A DNA stretch of 6,310 bases. Origin: Methanobrevibacter sp. Its GTDB lineage: Archaea > Methanobacteriota > Methanobacteria > Methanobacteriales > Methanobacteriaceae. The stretch spans positions 1 to 6,310 of the forward strand of contig JAUNXD010000102.1 in the NCBI GenBank assembly GCA_030539985.1, given 5' to 3'. The notes under the pieces are model-generated. The model searched no databases, had not been told where the DNA came from, and saw only the letters and a list, made by a program, of their open reading frames with translations. The translations under genes were made by a program, and so were the position numbers. Shown here in pieces: positions 1 through 5,922 of the stretch (position 1 is the stretch's first letter; each line of letters opens with the position of its first letter).

Positions 1-938
1 ATTCACAGGATTATATTCGCGAATCAATTGAAAGCGCCTTGAACCAGTCTTTCAGTGATTTTGAATTGATTATTGTAAATGACGGCTCTACAGACAATAC
101 TTCAGATATCATTGATGGGTTTGACGATTCAAGAATCAAACTCATCGACCAATCCAATCAGGGTCCCGGAGCTGCCAGAAACAATGCATTGAAAATCGCT
201 TCAGGCGAGTATATAATGTATCTTGACAGTGATGACTTTTTCATGCCGGATGCATTGGAGGTTGCCTACGGGGAGGCATCCAAATTCAGGACAGATTTGA
301 CTTTTTTTCAGATGATCAATTATGATGGCGAGAAGTATTATGAAAACGACTGGTTTGACATGAAGACATTTGATGAGTCTTTTGAAAACCGTGTTTTTTC
401 ACCGTCACAAACTCCCGGATCCATTTTCGATTTGTCCGTTGGTGTTTGTCAGAAAATATATAATCGCAATTTTTTAAATAAAATCAACGCCAAATTCCCT
501 GAAGGTATATTTTTTGAGGATATGCCCTTTTTCTATTATGTTTATCTTAAGGCGGAAAGAATTTCAATTATTAAAAGGCATCTCTATGCAAGAAGAAAGC
601 ATTCTTCATCGATTACCAATGTTGTAGATGAGAAATTCTTCGATACTGTTCCTGCCGGCCAGGAGCTGATGAGGATTTTCATTGAAAACGACTGGTATGA
701 TACATATAAGTTCGACCTTCTTGCCTATAAAATCAATGGTCCTCGATTTGCTTTAAGGGACATGCCGGAAAAACATAAACCTCACATGTTTGATTTGATT
801 AAAAAGGACTATGAGGAAATTAAATCAACTCCCTATTATGAGGACTTTTTAACTCAACTCGGTCCTGTAAAAAGGAAGTTCTTTTTGGATGTTCTGGCCT
901 GCAGGGATTATAGGGAATATAATGGTAATATTTTTTAA
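1..938 (+). CDS. Glycosyltransferase family 2, 5'-truncated by window edge
   Basis: Transfers a sugar from a nucleotide-activated donor, probably while building a surface polysaccharide or glycoprotein glycan; the exact sugar and acceptor cannot be read. The frame is open from base 3 (SQDYIRESIESAL...), which is the usual GT-A stretch following a VIIPVYN-type strand, so roughly 12 N-terminal residues lie outside the window and the TTG at 39 is internal, not the start. Counting visible residues from base 3: the nucleotide-binding VNDGSTDNT is at 25-33, the metal-binding DSDD at 75-78, and the putative catalytic acidic pair FED at 171-173 in the familiar 'KIYNRNFL...F-EG-FFED-PF' context. A 'YARRKHSSSIT' segment typical of this group follows, then about 110 less conserved residues. 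There is no obvious membrane segment, so it probably acts at the cytoplasmic face. The stop is TAA; the adhesin-like gene begins 32 bases later, so the two may be co-transcribed. Confidence 0.9.
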   Translation, partial: SQDYIRESIESALNQSFSDFELIIVNDGSTDNTSDIIDGFDDSRIKLIDQSNQGPGAARNNALKIASGEYIMYLDSDDFFMPDALEVAYGEASKFRTDLTFFQMINYDGEKYYENDWFDMKTFDESFENRVFSPSQTPGSIFDLSVGVCQKIYNRNFLNKINAKFPEGIFFEDMPFFYYVYLKAERISIIKRHLYARRKHSSSITNVVDEKFFDTVPAGQELMRIFIENDWYDTYKFDLLAYKINGPRFALRDMPEKHKPHMFDLIKKDYEEIKSTPYYEDFLTQLGPVKRKFFLDVLACRDYREYNGNIF

Positions 939-970
939 ACATCAATAACATATTGCTATTTAGTGATAAT

Positions 971-2650
971 ATGAAACGGAATTTAATAATATATTTATTC
1001 ATGATTTCATTGATATTGGCTTTAACTGTAAGCTTTGTTTCAGCTGCTAACGAAACGGACGATTTACTGTCAGATGAATCTGCCAAGTCTTTTAGCAGCA
1101 TTCAGGAAGACATTAACAAAGCCAATGTTGATGATACAATCTATTTGGACGGTTATTATACGACAGACGTTAAAGAAATCACTGTCACCAAATCCTTAAC
1201 GTTTGAAGGTCGAAACAATGCGGTTTTGGATGCCAATTATAAAAGCAGAATATTCTATGCTCCTCAACCAGTCACATTGACTTTTAAGAATATTACATTT
1301 CTCAGGTCTAGTGATGAGGCAATCGCTACAAATTCTAATATTGGACCGTTTACTGTAAATGTCTATAACTGCACTTTCAGAGATAACTGCTTCATTACAA
1401 TCAGTTGTTATAATGATTATGTCAGAATTGAAGACAGTGTTTTTGATAATAATTATCAGGCGCTGGTAGCATACTCGCAGCCAGTAATTATCAACAATTG
1501 TAGTTTTACTAATCATTATTACGCAGCCATTCTGATAAATGACGGTACAATTTCCAATTCATATTTCTATGGAAACGGATTGAAATATGAATATGGAATG
1601 AGCGCCATACAAGGCCGCAATCTAAAAGTTATAAAATCCCGCTTTGTAAATAACAGGGCATTTCAGTTTGGAGGTGCAATTTACTGTGATTATGAAGGAA
1701 GTTTATACATTGAAGACTCAAGCTTTATAGATAACACTGCCGACCTGTTGGGAGGTGCAATATTCATCGGCGAAGGTGACATGACACTGACAGGATGCGA
1801 ATTCATCTTCAATTCAGCATATAATGGAGCGGCAATTTATTCCAAAAAGGCAATGTTATCCGCTTCAAATACAAACTTTACACAAAACCATGGACAATTC
1901 GCAACAGTCTATACAGGTGGAGGCGTAAAATTTACGGATATAACATTTAATGATGATACAAGATATGTCATCATTTCACCTAAGATTAATCTGGTTAACT
2001 GCAATTCAGTTTCAAAAATCATTTACCGTTGGGTGGCTTTGGATGCAAATATGATGGAATCTGATTTCATCAGAATAATAGTTAATGAAATTTCCGCTGA
2101 CTATGATTCAGGCAAAAAATTGACAGTCAAGCTGATCAATACAAAAGACGACAGTCCTGTTAAAAACTGTATGGTAAAAGTGGTTTTCCAGGAAGGCAAA
2201 AAGACTTATACAAAATATATCAAGACAAATGAGAAGGGTATTGCCAGTTTTGACTTTTCAAAGTATAATGTTGGATATTATAACGTTCATATCAGCGTTG
2301 TCGACTCTAAATTTAAGAATTTGGCTATTGATTATCTAGGTGCTGGAGATGTTTCACCTGCCTTTACAATTGTCAAGGCTCCGAAAGTGAAATTCAAGTA
2401 TAAAAAGTCCAGTTACTTCAAGGTCACTGTCAAAAACAAGGCGACAAAAAAACGTATTAAGCACCTTAAGCTCAAATTAAAAATCTACACCGGTAAAAAG
2501 TATAAGGTCTATAAGGTTAAAACAAATAAGAAAGGCGTAGCCAAATTCAACACCAAAAAGCTTAAACGTGGCAGTCATAAGGTGGTGATTTCTTCACTGA
2601 ACAAGAATTATTATGTAATGAAGAAATCAAAAATTAAGATTAAAAAATAG
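971..2650 (+). CDS. Secreted adhesin-like protein, beta-helix plus Ig-like modules and basic tail
   Basis: A predicted surface-exposed protein of 559 residues, of the adhesin-like type abundant in gut Methanobacteriales; an adhesive role is family inference. I chose ATG at 971 because the signal peptide starts there: MKRN, a hydrophobic core at residues 5-23, and a likely cut after VSA (25). The in-frame TTG at 953 would add six polar residues before it and has no ribosome site. The 971 start itself has only a weak GTGAT (963-967). Residues 40-325 form a right-handed parallel beta-helix: repeated turns such as 'NCSFTNH', 'SSFIDNTADLLGGAIF', 'GCEFIFNSAYNGAAIY' and 'NTNFTQN'. Residues 367-468 look like an Ig-like module (TVKLINTKDDSPVKN...TNEKGIASFDF). 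Residues 469-559 repeat this pattern (TVKNKATKKRIKH...TNKKGVAKFNT) but are lysine-packed: 34 K, 2 R and no D or E in 91 residues. There is no C-terminal membrane anchor, so attachment to an anionic cell wall through the basic tail is plausible but inferred. Confidence 0.88.
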   Translation: MKRNLIIYLFMISLILALTVSFVSAANETDDLLSDESAKSFSSIQEDINKANVDDTIYLDGYYTTDVKEITVTKSLTFEGRNNAVLDANYKSRIFYAPQPVTLTFKNITFLRSSDEAIATNSNIGPFTVNVYNCTFRDNCFITISCYNDYVRIEDSVFDNNYQALVAYSQPVIINNCSFTNHYYAAILINDGTISNSYFYGNGLKYEYGMSAIQGRNLKVIKSRFVNNRAFQFGGAIYCDYEGSLYIEDSSFIDNTADLLGGAIFIGEGDMTLTGCEFIFNSAYNGAAIYSKKAMLSASNTNFTQNHGQFATVYTGGGVKFTDITFNDDTRYVIISPKINLVNCNSVSKIIYRWVALDANMMESDFIRIIVNEISADYDSGKKLTVKLINTKDDSPVKNCMVKVVFQEGKKTYTKYIKTNEKGIASFDFSKYNVGYYNVHISVVDSKFKNLAIDYLGAGDVSPAFTIVKAPKVKFKYKKSSYFKVTVKNKATKKRIKHLKLKLKIYTGKKYKVYKVKTNKKGVAKFNTKKLKRGSHKVVISSLNKNYYVMKKSKIKIKK

Positions 2651-2659
2651 TTTAAATTA

Positions 2660-2690
2660 AATAAGGATTTCGATCCTTATTCTTTTTTTT
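2660..2690 (+). terminator. Hairpin plus T8 terminator of the adhesin-like gene
   Basis: A perfect 9-bp stem (AATAAGGAT, 2660-2668, with ATCCTTATT, 2673-2681) closes a TTCG tetraloop and is followed by C and eight T (2683-2690). It lies ten bases after the adhesin stop codon, in the 52-base gap between convergent genes. On the minus strand the stem is not followed by a comparable T-run, so it mainly serves plus-strand transcription. Archaeal termination relies chiefly on the T-tract; the hairpin may add RNA stability. Confidence 0.75.
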
Positions 2691-2702
2691 ATCAATTTAA
2701 TT

Positions 2703-3170
2703 TCAAAAAAACATATCAGAAAAGCTCACGTTTCGACAAATGCAGTATCTGCAAAGTGACCTTTCATCATGAATTGCGGTTATTCGGGCTCTGCAGTAAT
2801 ATCCGCCATTTTCAAAATATACGTCATCGTTTTTATCTTCACTGAAAGGATGCAAGGGTCTTTTTGCAATCAGCGCCAGATAAAGTGAAATGTTTTCGGT
2901 GAATCGTTTGTTCTCGTCATCTCCTCCGGCGTACCTGTCGAAATAAAAGCCGATGTCGGAGCGGATGTTTTTGATTATTCCATCCTTGATTTCAAAGTCA
3001 TCAGTAATTTCCAGGGAAAATATTTCATCATAGACATCGGAATTGTATTTTGCAAGCTTTTTGGTCAGGGGATCGGTATACCTCGGGTCAGTTACCTTAT
3101 TTCTCAAATAGTCTATCGGATAATTTTTCAAATCTTTTTTAATCATTGACAGTAACTTGGAAGCCTTCAT
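2703..3170 (-). CDS. DUF2115/UPF0305-like protein with C-terminal cysteine cluster
   Basis: A 155-residue soluble protein of unknown function. I place it in the DUF2115 (UPF0305) family of methanogens from memory of the C-terminal pattern: an 'HP' (residues 107-108), then 'GGYYCRARI' with C126, then 'LCRYCIC' with C140, C143 and C145, comparable to the family's HP...YYCPVK...CGFC arrangement. These four cysteines could bind a metal such as zinc; this is inference. The N-terminal two thirds are charged and helical-looking, with no signal peptide or membrane segment. It is shorter than my recollection of typical members, and the usual proline after YYC is replaced by arginine, so it may be a divergent paralogue. 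The start ATG overlaps the upstream PHP gene's stop as ATGA (3170-3167), and AAGGA (3180-3176) lies five bases before it, inside the PHP gene. Translational coupling with the PHP gene is therefore likely. Family assignment is moderate; reality of the gene is high. Confidence 0.72.
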   Translation of the reverse strand: MKASKLLSMIKKDLKNYPIDYLRNKVTDPRYTDPLTKKLAKYNSDVYDEIFSLEITDDFEIKDGIIKNIRSDIGFYFDRYAGGDDENKRFTENISLYLALIAKRPLHPFSEDKNDDVYFENGGYYCRARITAIHDERSLCRYCICRNVSFSDMFF

Positions 3171-3832
3171 AATATTCCTTTTGATTTCAAAAGCTCACGA
3201 GGATTGTCCACAATTGCTTTCATGGCCTCGTCATGGCTCAGTCCAGCACCCAATGCTATTTGATAGGATTTGTCAAAGGTTATTAAATCATCAGGTGAGT
3301 GGGTATCGGTATCCACAAGTAGTTTGTTTCCCACTTCACGTGCAACGTTTGCAACGTGTCCGTTTCCAAGGCAATGGCCTTTTCTTGCAGAAATTTCCAA
3401 GTAAATGTCATTTTCAAGAGCAATTTCGGCTTCCTCTTTGGTAATCAAACCGGGATGGCCCAATATGTCAACATGTTCGGATTCTACAGCTGCACGGTTT
3501 GTTCCAGGAGTCACAGGTTCGTTCAATGTTTCACCATGAACAACTACAATTTTCGCACCCAATTCCTTTGCCCTTGCTGCTATTCCATCAATTGACTCGC
3601 ATGGCGCATGTGTAACCTCAGCCCCCAGAACAACGGTAATGTCCCAGTTGGCATTGATGTCGTCGATTGCATCCTGAATTGCAGGTATTGTATCGACATT
3701 TGACCAGTCGACATGGTCTGTAATTGCAATAACTTCATGGTCAAGTTTCAATGCTCTTCTTGCAAGTTCGGAGGGCAACAGTTCTCCGTCACTGAATAAA
3801 CTATGCATATGTAAATCGATTCGTTTTGTCAT
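3167..3832 (-). CDS. PHP-domain metal-dependent phosphoesterase
   Basis: A 221-residue single-domain PHP hydrolase, expected to cleave phosphomonoesters with a two- or three-metal site. The substrate is unknown; histidinol-phosphatase-like or YcdX-like activity is possible. All nine expected metal ligands are visible: H8 and H10 (DLHMHS), D15 (SDG), H40 (ITDH), E72 (LGAEVTH), H99 (VVVHGE), H126 (ILGHPG), and D176 with H178 (DTDTHS). An intact site argues for an active enzyme and against the degenerate PHP-like RNase P subunit Rpp30. I start at ATG 3832 because the PHP fold begins directly with MTKRIDLHMHS. The frame stays open for another 110 codons upstream, but those are antisense to fprA and its promoter and make no domain. 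No Shine-Dalgarno sequence precedes the ATG, and a TATA box on this strand would start the RNA only a few bases upstream, suggesting a very short leader or leaderless message. It leads a two-gene unit with the DUF2115-like gene. Confidence 0.9.
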   Translation of the reverse strand: MTKRIDLHMHSLFSDGELLPSELARRALKLDHEVIAITDHVDWSNVDTIPAIQDAIDDINANWDITVVLGAEVTHAPCESIDGIAARAKELGAKIVVVHGETLNEPVTPGTNRAAVESEHVDILGHPGLITKEEAEIALENDIYLEISARKGHCLGNGHVANVAREVGNKLLVDTDTHSPDDLITFDKSYQIALGAGLSHDEAMKAIVDNPRELLKSKGIL

Positions 3833-3839
3833 ATAATAA

Positions 3840-3848
3840 TTTATATAA
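3840..3848 (+). promoter_or_regulatory. TATA box for fprA
   Basis: TTTATATAA matches the archaeal TATA consensus, with an A-rich candidate BRE (AATAA) just upstream. A start about 25 bases downstream (near 3870) gives a leader of roughly 25 bases containing GAGGT (3885-3889), six bases before the fprA ATG. A second AT box at 3857-3869 would start RNA too near the ATG to keep the ribosome site, so this one is preferred. No start has been mapped. Confidence 0.55.
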
Positions 3849-3858
3849 TACATAGAAT

Positions 3859-3869
3859 ATATATTTATA
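3859..3869 (-). promoter_or_regulatory. TATA box for the PHP gene, divergent from fprA
   Basis: Read on the minus strand this is TATAAATATAT. A transcript starting about 25 bases downstream would begin near 3838, only about six bases before the PHP ATG at 3832. That fits the lack of a Shine-Dalgarno sequence there. The box lies between the fprA TATA box and fprA's ribosome site, so the two divergent promoters physically overlap and could compete or be co-regulated. Alternative AT-rich boxes in the same 63 bases make the exact position uncertain. Confidence 0.45.
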
Positions 3870-3895
3870 CAACTTAAAAATTTTGAGGTAATATA

Positions 3896-5119
3896 ATGAA
3901 GGCTAAGGCAGTAAAAATCACTGACGGCGTTTATTGGGTGGGTGTAATCCACTGGAACAGCAGAACCTTCCACGGTTATGGCATTCCTGGAACCACCTAT
4001 AATGCATATTTGGTATTCGGCGAAGAAAAGACAGTATTGATAGACAATGTCTACAGGGGAATGTTCGATCAGTTCGATGCAAGGGTAAAGGACGCTTTTG
4101 AACAGGAAGGAAAGGAATTCAAAATCGATGTGTTCGTTCAAAACCATTCCGAAATGGATCATTCAACATTCCTTCGTGAAACCATTGCTAAATATAATCC
4201 TGATGCTGAAATCTATGCATCAGCAAACTGTATTAAATTTTTAGAACAGCAATATCACAACTTTGGTGATTTGGAATTGAATGCCGTTGCAACAGGCGAT
4301 GAACTTGATATCGGTGGAAGAACCCTTAAGTTTGTTTCAGCACCGATGCTTCACTGGCCCGACAGCATGTTCACTCTTCTTTCAGAAGATGGAATACTGT
4401 TTTCCAATGATGCATTCGGTCAGCACGTATGTCACTCCAAAAGATTCGACAGTGACTATTCAATGGATTACCTTCTAAAAGAGGCAAGAAAGTATTACGC
4501 CAATCTTGTAACATTAGGTTCTCCAATGCTCAGGATGAAACTCAATGAATTGAATGAAACCGGTTTAATCAATGAAATCAAGATGATTGCTCCATGCCAC
4601 GGTCAAATCTGGACCAATCCAGGACCTATCGTTGAGAAATACTCCGAATGGGCATCAGGAGTCTGCAAGGACAAGATCACTGTTATTTATGATACAATGC
4701 ACCATTCAACCGAAAAACTCGCTTTCCAGATTGCTGAAGGTATCATGAGCGAGGACGTTGAAGTTAGAATGTACTTCATGCAGGAAGACGGTCCCGATGA
4801 TGTCATTACAGATATCCTCGACTCCAAGGCCATTGCTCTAGGTGCTCCAACAATGATGAACAAGCCTTTCCCAAGAATCGGTAACATGATGTACTGGCTT
4901 GACTGCGTCAACTTCAAGGGCACAGGCAGTGAGAAAAACGCCTTGATCTTTTCATCAAAAGGTTGGGGTGGAGGAGCAGTAGCCAAACTCCAAAAAGATT
5001 TGGAAGAGGCAGGATTTACTGTAACCGATACAATGGATGTCACATTCGTCCCGGATGAGGACGTTTTGGCAGAAGCTTTCGAAAAAGGTGCAGAGCTCGC
5101 ACGTTCAATTAAGGAATAG
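3896..5119 (+). CDS. fprA: F420H2 oxidase FprA, flavodiiron protein
   Basis: A cytoplasmic flavodiiron protein of 407 residues, the usual length for methanogen FprA. Known members oxidise two F420H2 and reduce O2 to two H2O without releasing peroxide, protecting anaerobic methanogens. Residues 1-255 are the metallo-beta-lactamase-like domain with diiron ligands H84, E86, D88 (NHSEMDHS), H153 (LHWPDS), D172 (FSNDAFG) and H235 (PCHGQIW). H26 in FHGY, near the active site in the family, is also kept. Residues 262-405 are a flavodoxin domain: the FMN phosphate loop is YDTMHHSTE (265-273), followed by GAPTMMNKPFP (316-326) and SSKGWGGGAV (353-362). There is no C-terminal rubredoxin or flavin-reductase extension, as expected for direct use of F420H2. 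ATG 3896 is preceded by GAGGT at six bases. It diverges from the PHP gene and is followed by a flavodoxin-like gene 70 bases on. F420H2 specificity rather than nitric oxide reduction is inferred from resemblance to methanogen FprA, not proven by the sequence. Confidence 0.95.
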   Translation: MKAKAVKITDGVYWVGVIHWNSRTFHGYGIPGTTYNAYLVFGEEKTVLIDNVYRGMFDQFDARVKDAFEQEGKEFKIDVFVQNHSEMDHSTFLRETIAKYNPDAEIYASANCIKFLEQQYHNFGDLELNAVATGDELDIGGRTLKFVSAPMLHWPDSMFTLLSEDGILFSNDAFGQHVCHSKRFDSDYSMDYLLKEARKYYANLVTLGSPMLRMKLNELNETGLINEIKMIAPCHGQIWTNPGPIVEKYSEWASGVCKDKITVIYDTMHHSTEKLAFQIAEGIMSEDVEVRMYFMQEDGPDDVITDILDSKAIALGAPTMMNKPFPRIGNMMYWLDCVNFKGTGSEKNALIFSSKGWGGGAVAKLQKDLEEAGFTVTDTMDVTFVPDEDVLAEAFEKGAELARSIKE

Positions 5120-5145
5120 TCATAAGACTATTTCATTATTTTTTT
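5113..5145 (+). terminator. Hairpin and T-run overlapping the fprA stop codon
   Basis: GGAATAGTC (5113-5121) pairs with GACTATTTC (5126-5134), nine pairs with one G-U, around the loop ATAA. A T7 run follows at 5139-5145. The stem contains the fprA TAG stop (5117-5119), so the last codons of fprA lie in the hairpin. It probably ends or attenuates fprA transcription before the flavodoxin gene; read-through is possible. Confidence 0.55.
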
Positions 5146-5159
5146 AAAATTTCATGATT

Positions 5160-5174
5160 GTTGTAACTGACAAC
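5160..5174. promoter_or_regulatory. Small inverted repeat before the flavodoxin gene
   Basis: GTTGT (5160-5164), spacer AACTG, ACAAC (5170-5174): a perfect 5-bp-arm inverted repeat ending three bases before the GGAGGT ribosome site (5178-5183). It could be an operator or an RNA hairpin controlling access to the start. The T/A stretch at 5141-5152 (TTTTTAAAATTT) is the only TATA-like sequence here, and would start RNA close to this repeat. Arms this short also occur by chance. Confidence 0.25.
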
Positions 5175-5189
5175 ATTGGAGGTTAGAAA

Positions 5190-5696
5190 ATGTCAGACAT
5201 TGTAATTTATTTTTCAAGAAGCGGTGAAAACTACTTCGGAGGGGTACTTAAAGATATCGAAAAAGGAAACACTGAAGTCATTGTTGAATATATTCGGGAG
5301 TTTACAGGTGCAGATGCCTTTAAGGTCGAGCCTTTAAACGATTATCCGGAAAGCTATATGGAATGCATCGATGTTGCCAAAAAGGAACAGCAGCAGGACA
5401 TGAGACCTGAAATCAAAGATGAATTAAAAAGCATCGATGAATATGATACTGTCTACATCGGTTTTCCTAACTGGTGGGGAACACTTCCCATGCCGATGTT
5501 TACCCAACTTGAAAAACTCGATTTTACCGGCAAAATCGTAAAGCCTTTTGTCACACATGAGGGTTCCGGTTTCGGCTCATCCCAAAAGGATTTAAAAAAA
5601 TTATGCGACGGTGCAGATATTAAAAGGGGTTTGTCAATACCTGGTGCCAATGTATATGACGCTAAAGATACCGTCAAAGCATGGATTGATGAATAG
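5190..5696 (+). CDS. Flavodoxin-fold FMN protein
   Basis: A 168-residue single-domain flavodoxin-like protein, resembling the Flavodoxin_4 group rather than classical electron-carrier flavodoxins. It should bind FMN in the cytoplasm and carry electrons or act as a small oxidoreductase. Visible elements: the phosphate-binding loop after the first strand (YFSRSGENYF, 7-16, with S9, S11 and N14), the second FMN loop GFPNWWGTLPMP (91-102) with paired tryptophans suited to stacking on the isoalloxazine ring, and THEGSGFGSS (122-131). No signal peptide or membrane segment is seen. ATG 5190 has GGAGGT (5178-5183) at six bases, an excellent site. It lies 70 bases after fprA on the same strand, with a terminator-like hairpin between, so it may be partly co-transcribed or independently expressed. 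A joint role with FprA in oxygen or oxidative-stress handling is inferred from position only; FprA already has its own FMN domain and does not need a flavodoxin. Confidence 0.88.
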   Translation: MSDIVIYFSRSGENYFGGVLKDIEKGNTEVIVEYIREFTGADAFKVEPLNDYPESYMECIDVAKKEQQQDMRPEIKDELKSIDEYDTVYIGFPNWWGTLPMPMFTQLEKLDFTGKIVKPFVTHEGSGFGSSQKDLKKLCDGADIKRGLSIPGANVYDAKDTVKAWIDE

Positions 5697-5697
5697 G

Positions 5698-5706
5698 TTT
5701 ATATAT
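5698..5706 (+). promoter_or_regulatory. TATA box for the 40-residue gene
   Basis: TTTATATAT begins two bases after the flavodoxin stop codon. A start about 25 bases downstream (near 5728) leaves a leader of roughly 32 bases carrying the GGAGGTG site at 5748-5754. Position and sequence are as expected for an archaeal promoter dedicated to the small downstream gene. Confidence 0.6.
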
Positions 5707-5759
5707 GATTGTATCCATAATAATATTTAGGTATAACTAAATTTATTGGAGGTGCAATC

Positions 5760-5882
5760 ATGAGTGACATGGCCGAAGCAAGAAGGCATATGCATGAAAG
5801 GCAAGAGCAAGAAAAGAAAAACAGCAAATCCAAAACCAAAAAAGTAAAGAATTTCTTTTTCGGGTGCTGCAAGAACAAATGA
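5760..5882 (+). CDS. Small basic 40-residue protein, unknown function
   Basis: I do not recognise this protein. The case for a real gene is its signals: GGAGGTG (5748-5754), almost the full complement of the 16S rRNA tail, sits five bases before ATG; a TATA box lies 62 bases upstream; and a strong hairpin follows 40 bases after the TGA. The product is MSDMAEARRHMHERQEQEKK, then NSKSKTKKVKN, then FFFGCCKNK. Residues 3-20 are charged and glutamine-rich, likely one helix. Residues 20-30 are mostly lysine, serine and asparagine. The tail holds three phenylalanines, then G-C-C. A polybasic stretch followed by aromatics and a cysteine pair could touch membrane or nucleic acid, bind metal or be redox-active; all of that is speculation. 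There is no signal peptide. It follows fprA and the flavodoxin gene on the same strand but with its own promoter. The opposite strand is also open here (5899-5699), but only the plus frame has start signals. Confidence 0.72.
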   Translation: MSDMAEARRHMHERQEQEKKNSKSKTKKVKNFFFGCCKNK

Positions 5883-5922
5883 GTCTTAATTTGATGCATG
5901 CCAATTTTGATTTAATTCTGTT

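Noticed and set aside
39..41. TTG as start codon of the glycosyltransferase
   Set aside because: Conserved GT2 sequence (SQDYIRESIESAL) continues upstream in frame to the window edge, so TTG is an internal leucine.
953..970. TTG start six codons before the adhesin ATG
   Set aside because: It adds polar residues ahead of a textbook signal peptide and has no ribosome site; ATG at 971 fits better.
820..1101. 93-codon minus-strand frame across the glycosyltransferase/adhesin junction
   Set aside because: Antisense to two well-supported genes, no domain and no start signals.
1196..1516. 106-codon minus-strand frame
   Set aside because: Shadow of the beta-helix coding region; composition is not protein-like and no ribosome site is present.
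3157..3595. Two plus-strand frames opposite the PHP gene
   Set aside because: The PHP protein opposite has all nine metal ligands; these frames have no recognisable fold or start signals.
3167..3832. Reading the PHP protein as RNase P subunit Rpp30
   Set aside because: Archaeal Rpp30 has a PHP-like fold but lacks the full metal site; here HxH, DH, E, H, H and DxH are all intact.
4281..4478. 65-codon plus-strand frame inside fprA
   Set aside because: Out-of-frame shadow of fprA, which is intact in its own frame.
4687..5043. 118-codon minus-strand frame inside fprA
   Set aside because: Antisense shadow of the flavodoxin domain; no promoter or ribosome site.
5453..5677. 74-codon minus-strand frame inside the flavodoxin gene
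   Set aside because: Antisense shadow; the plus-strand protein has clear FMN-binding loops.
5699..5899. 66-codon minus-strand frame opposite the small gene
   Set aside because: It has no ribosome site and reads through the promoter and Shine-Dalgarno site of the plus-strand 40-codon gene, which carries all the signals.
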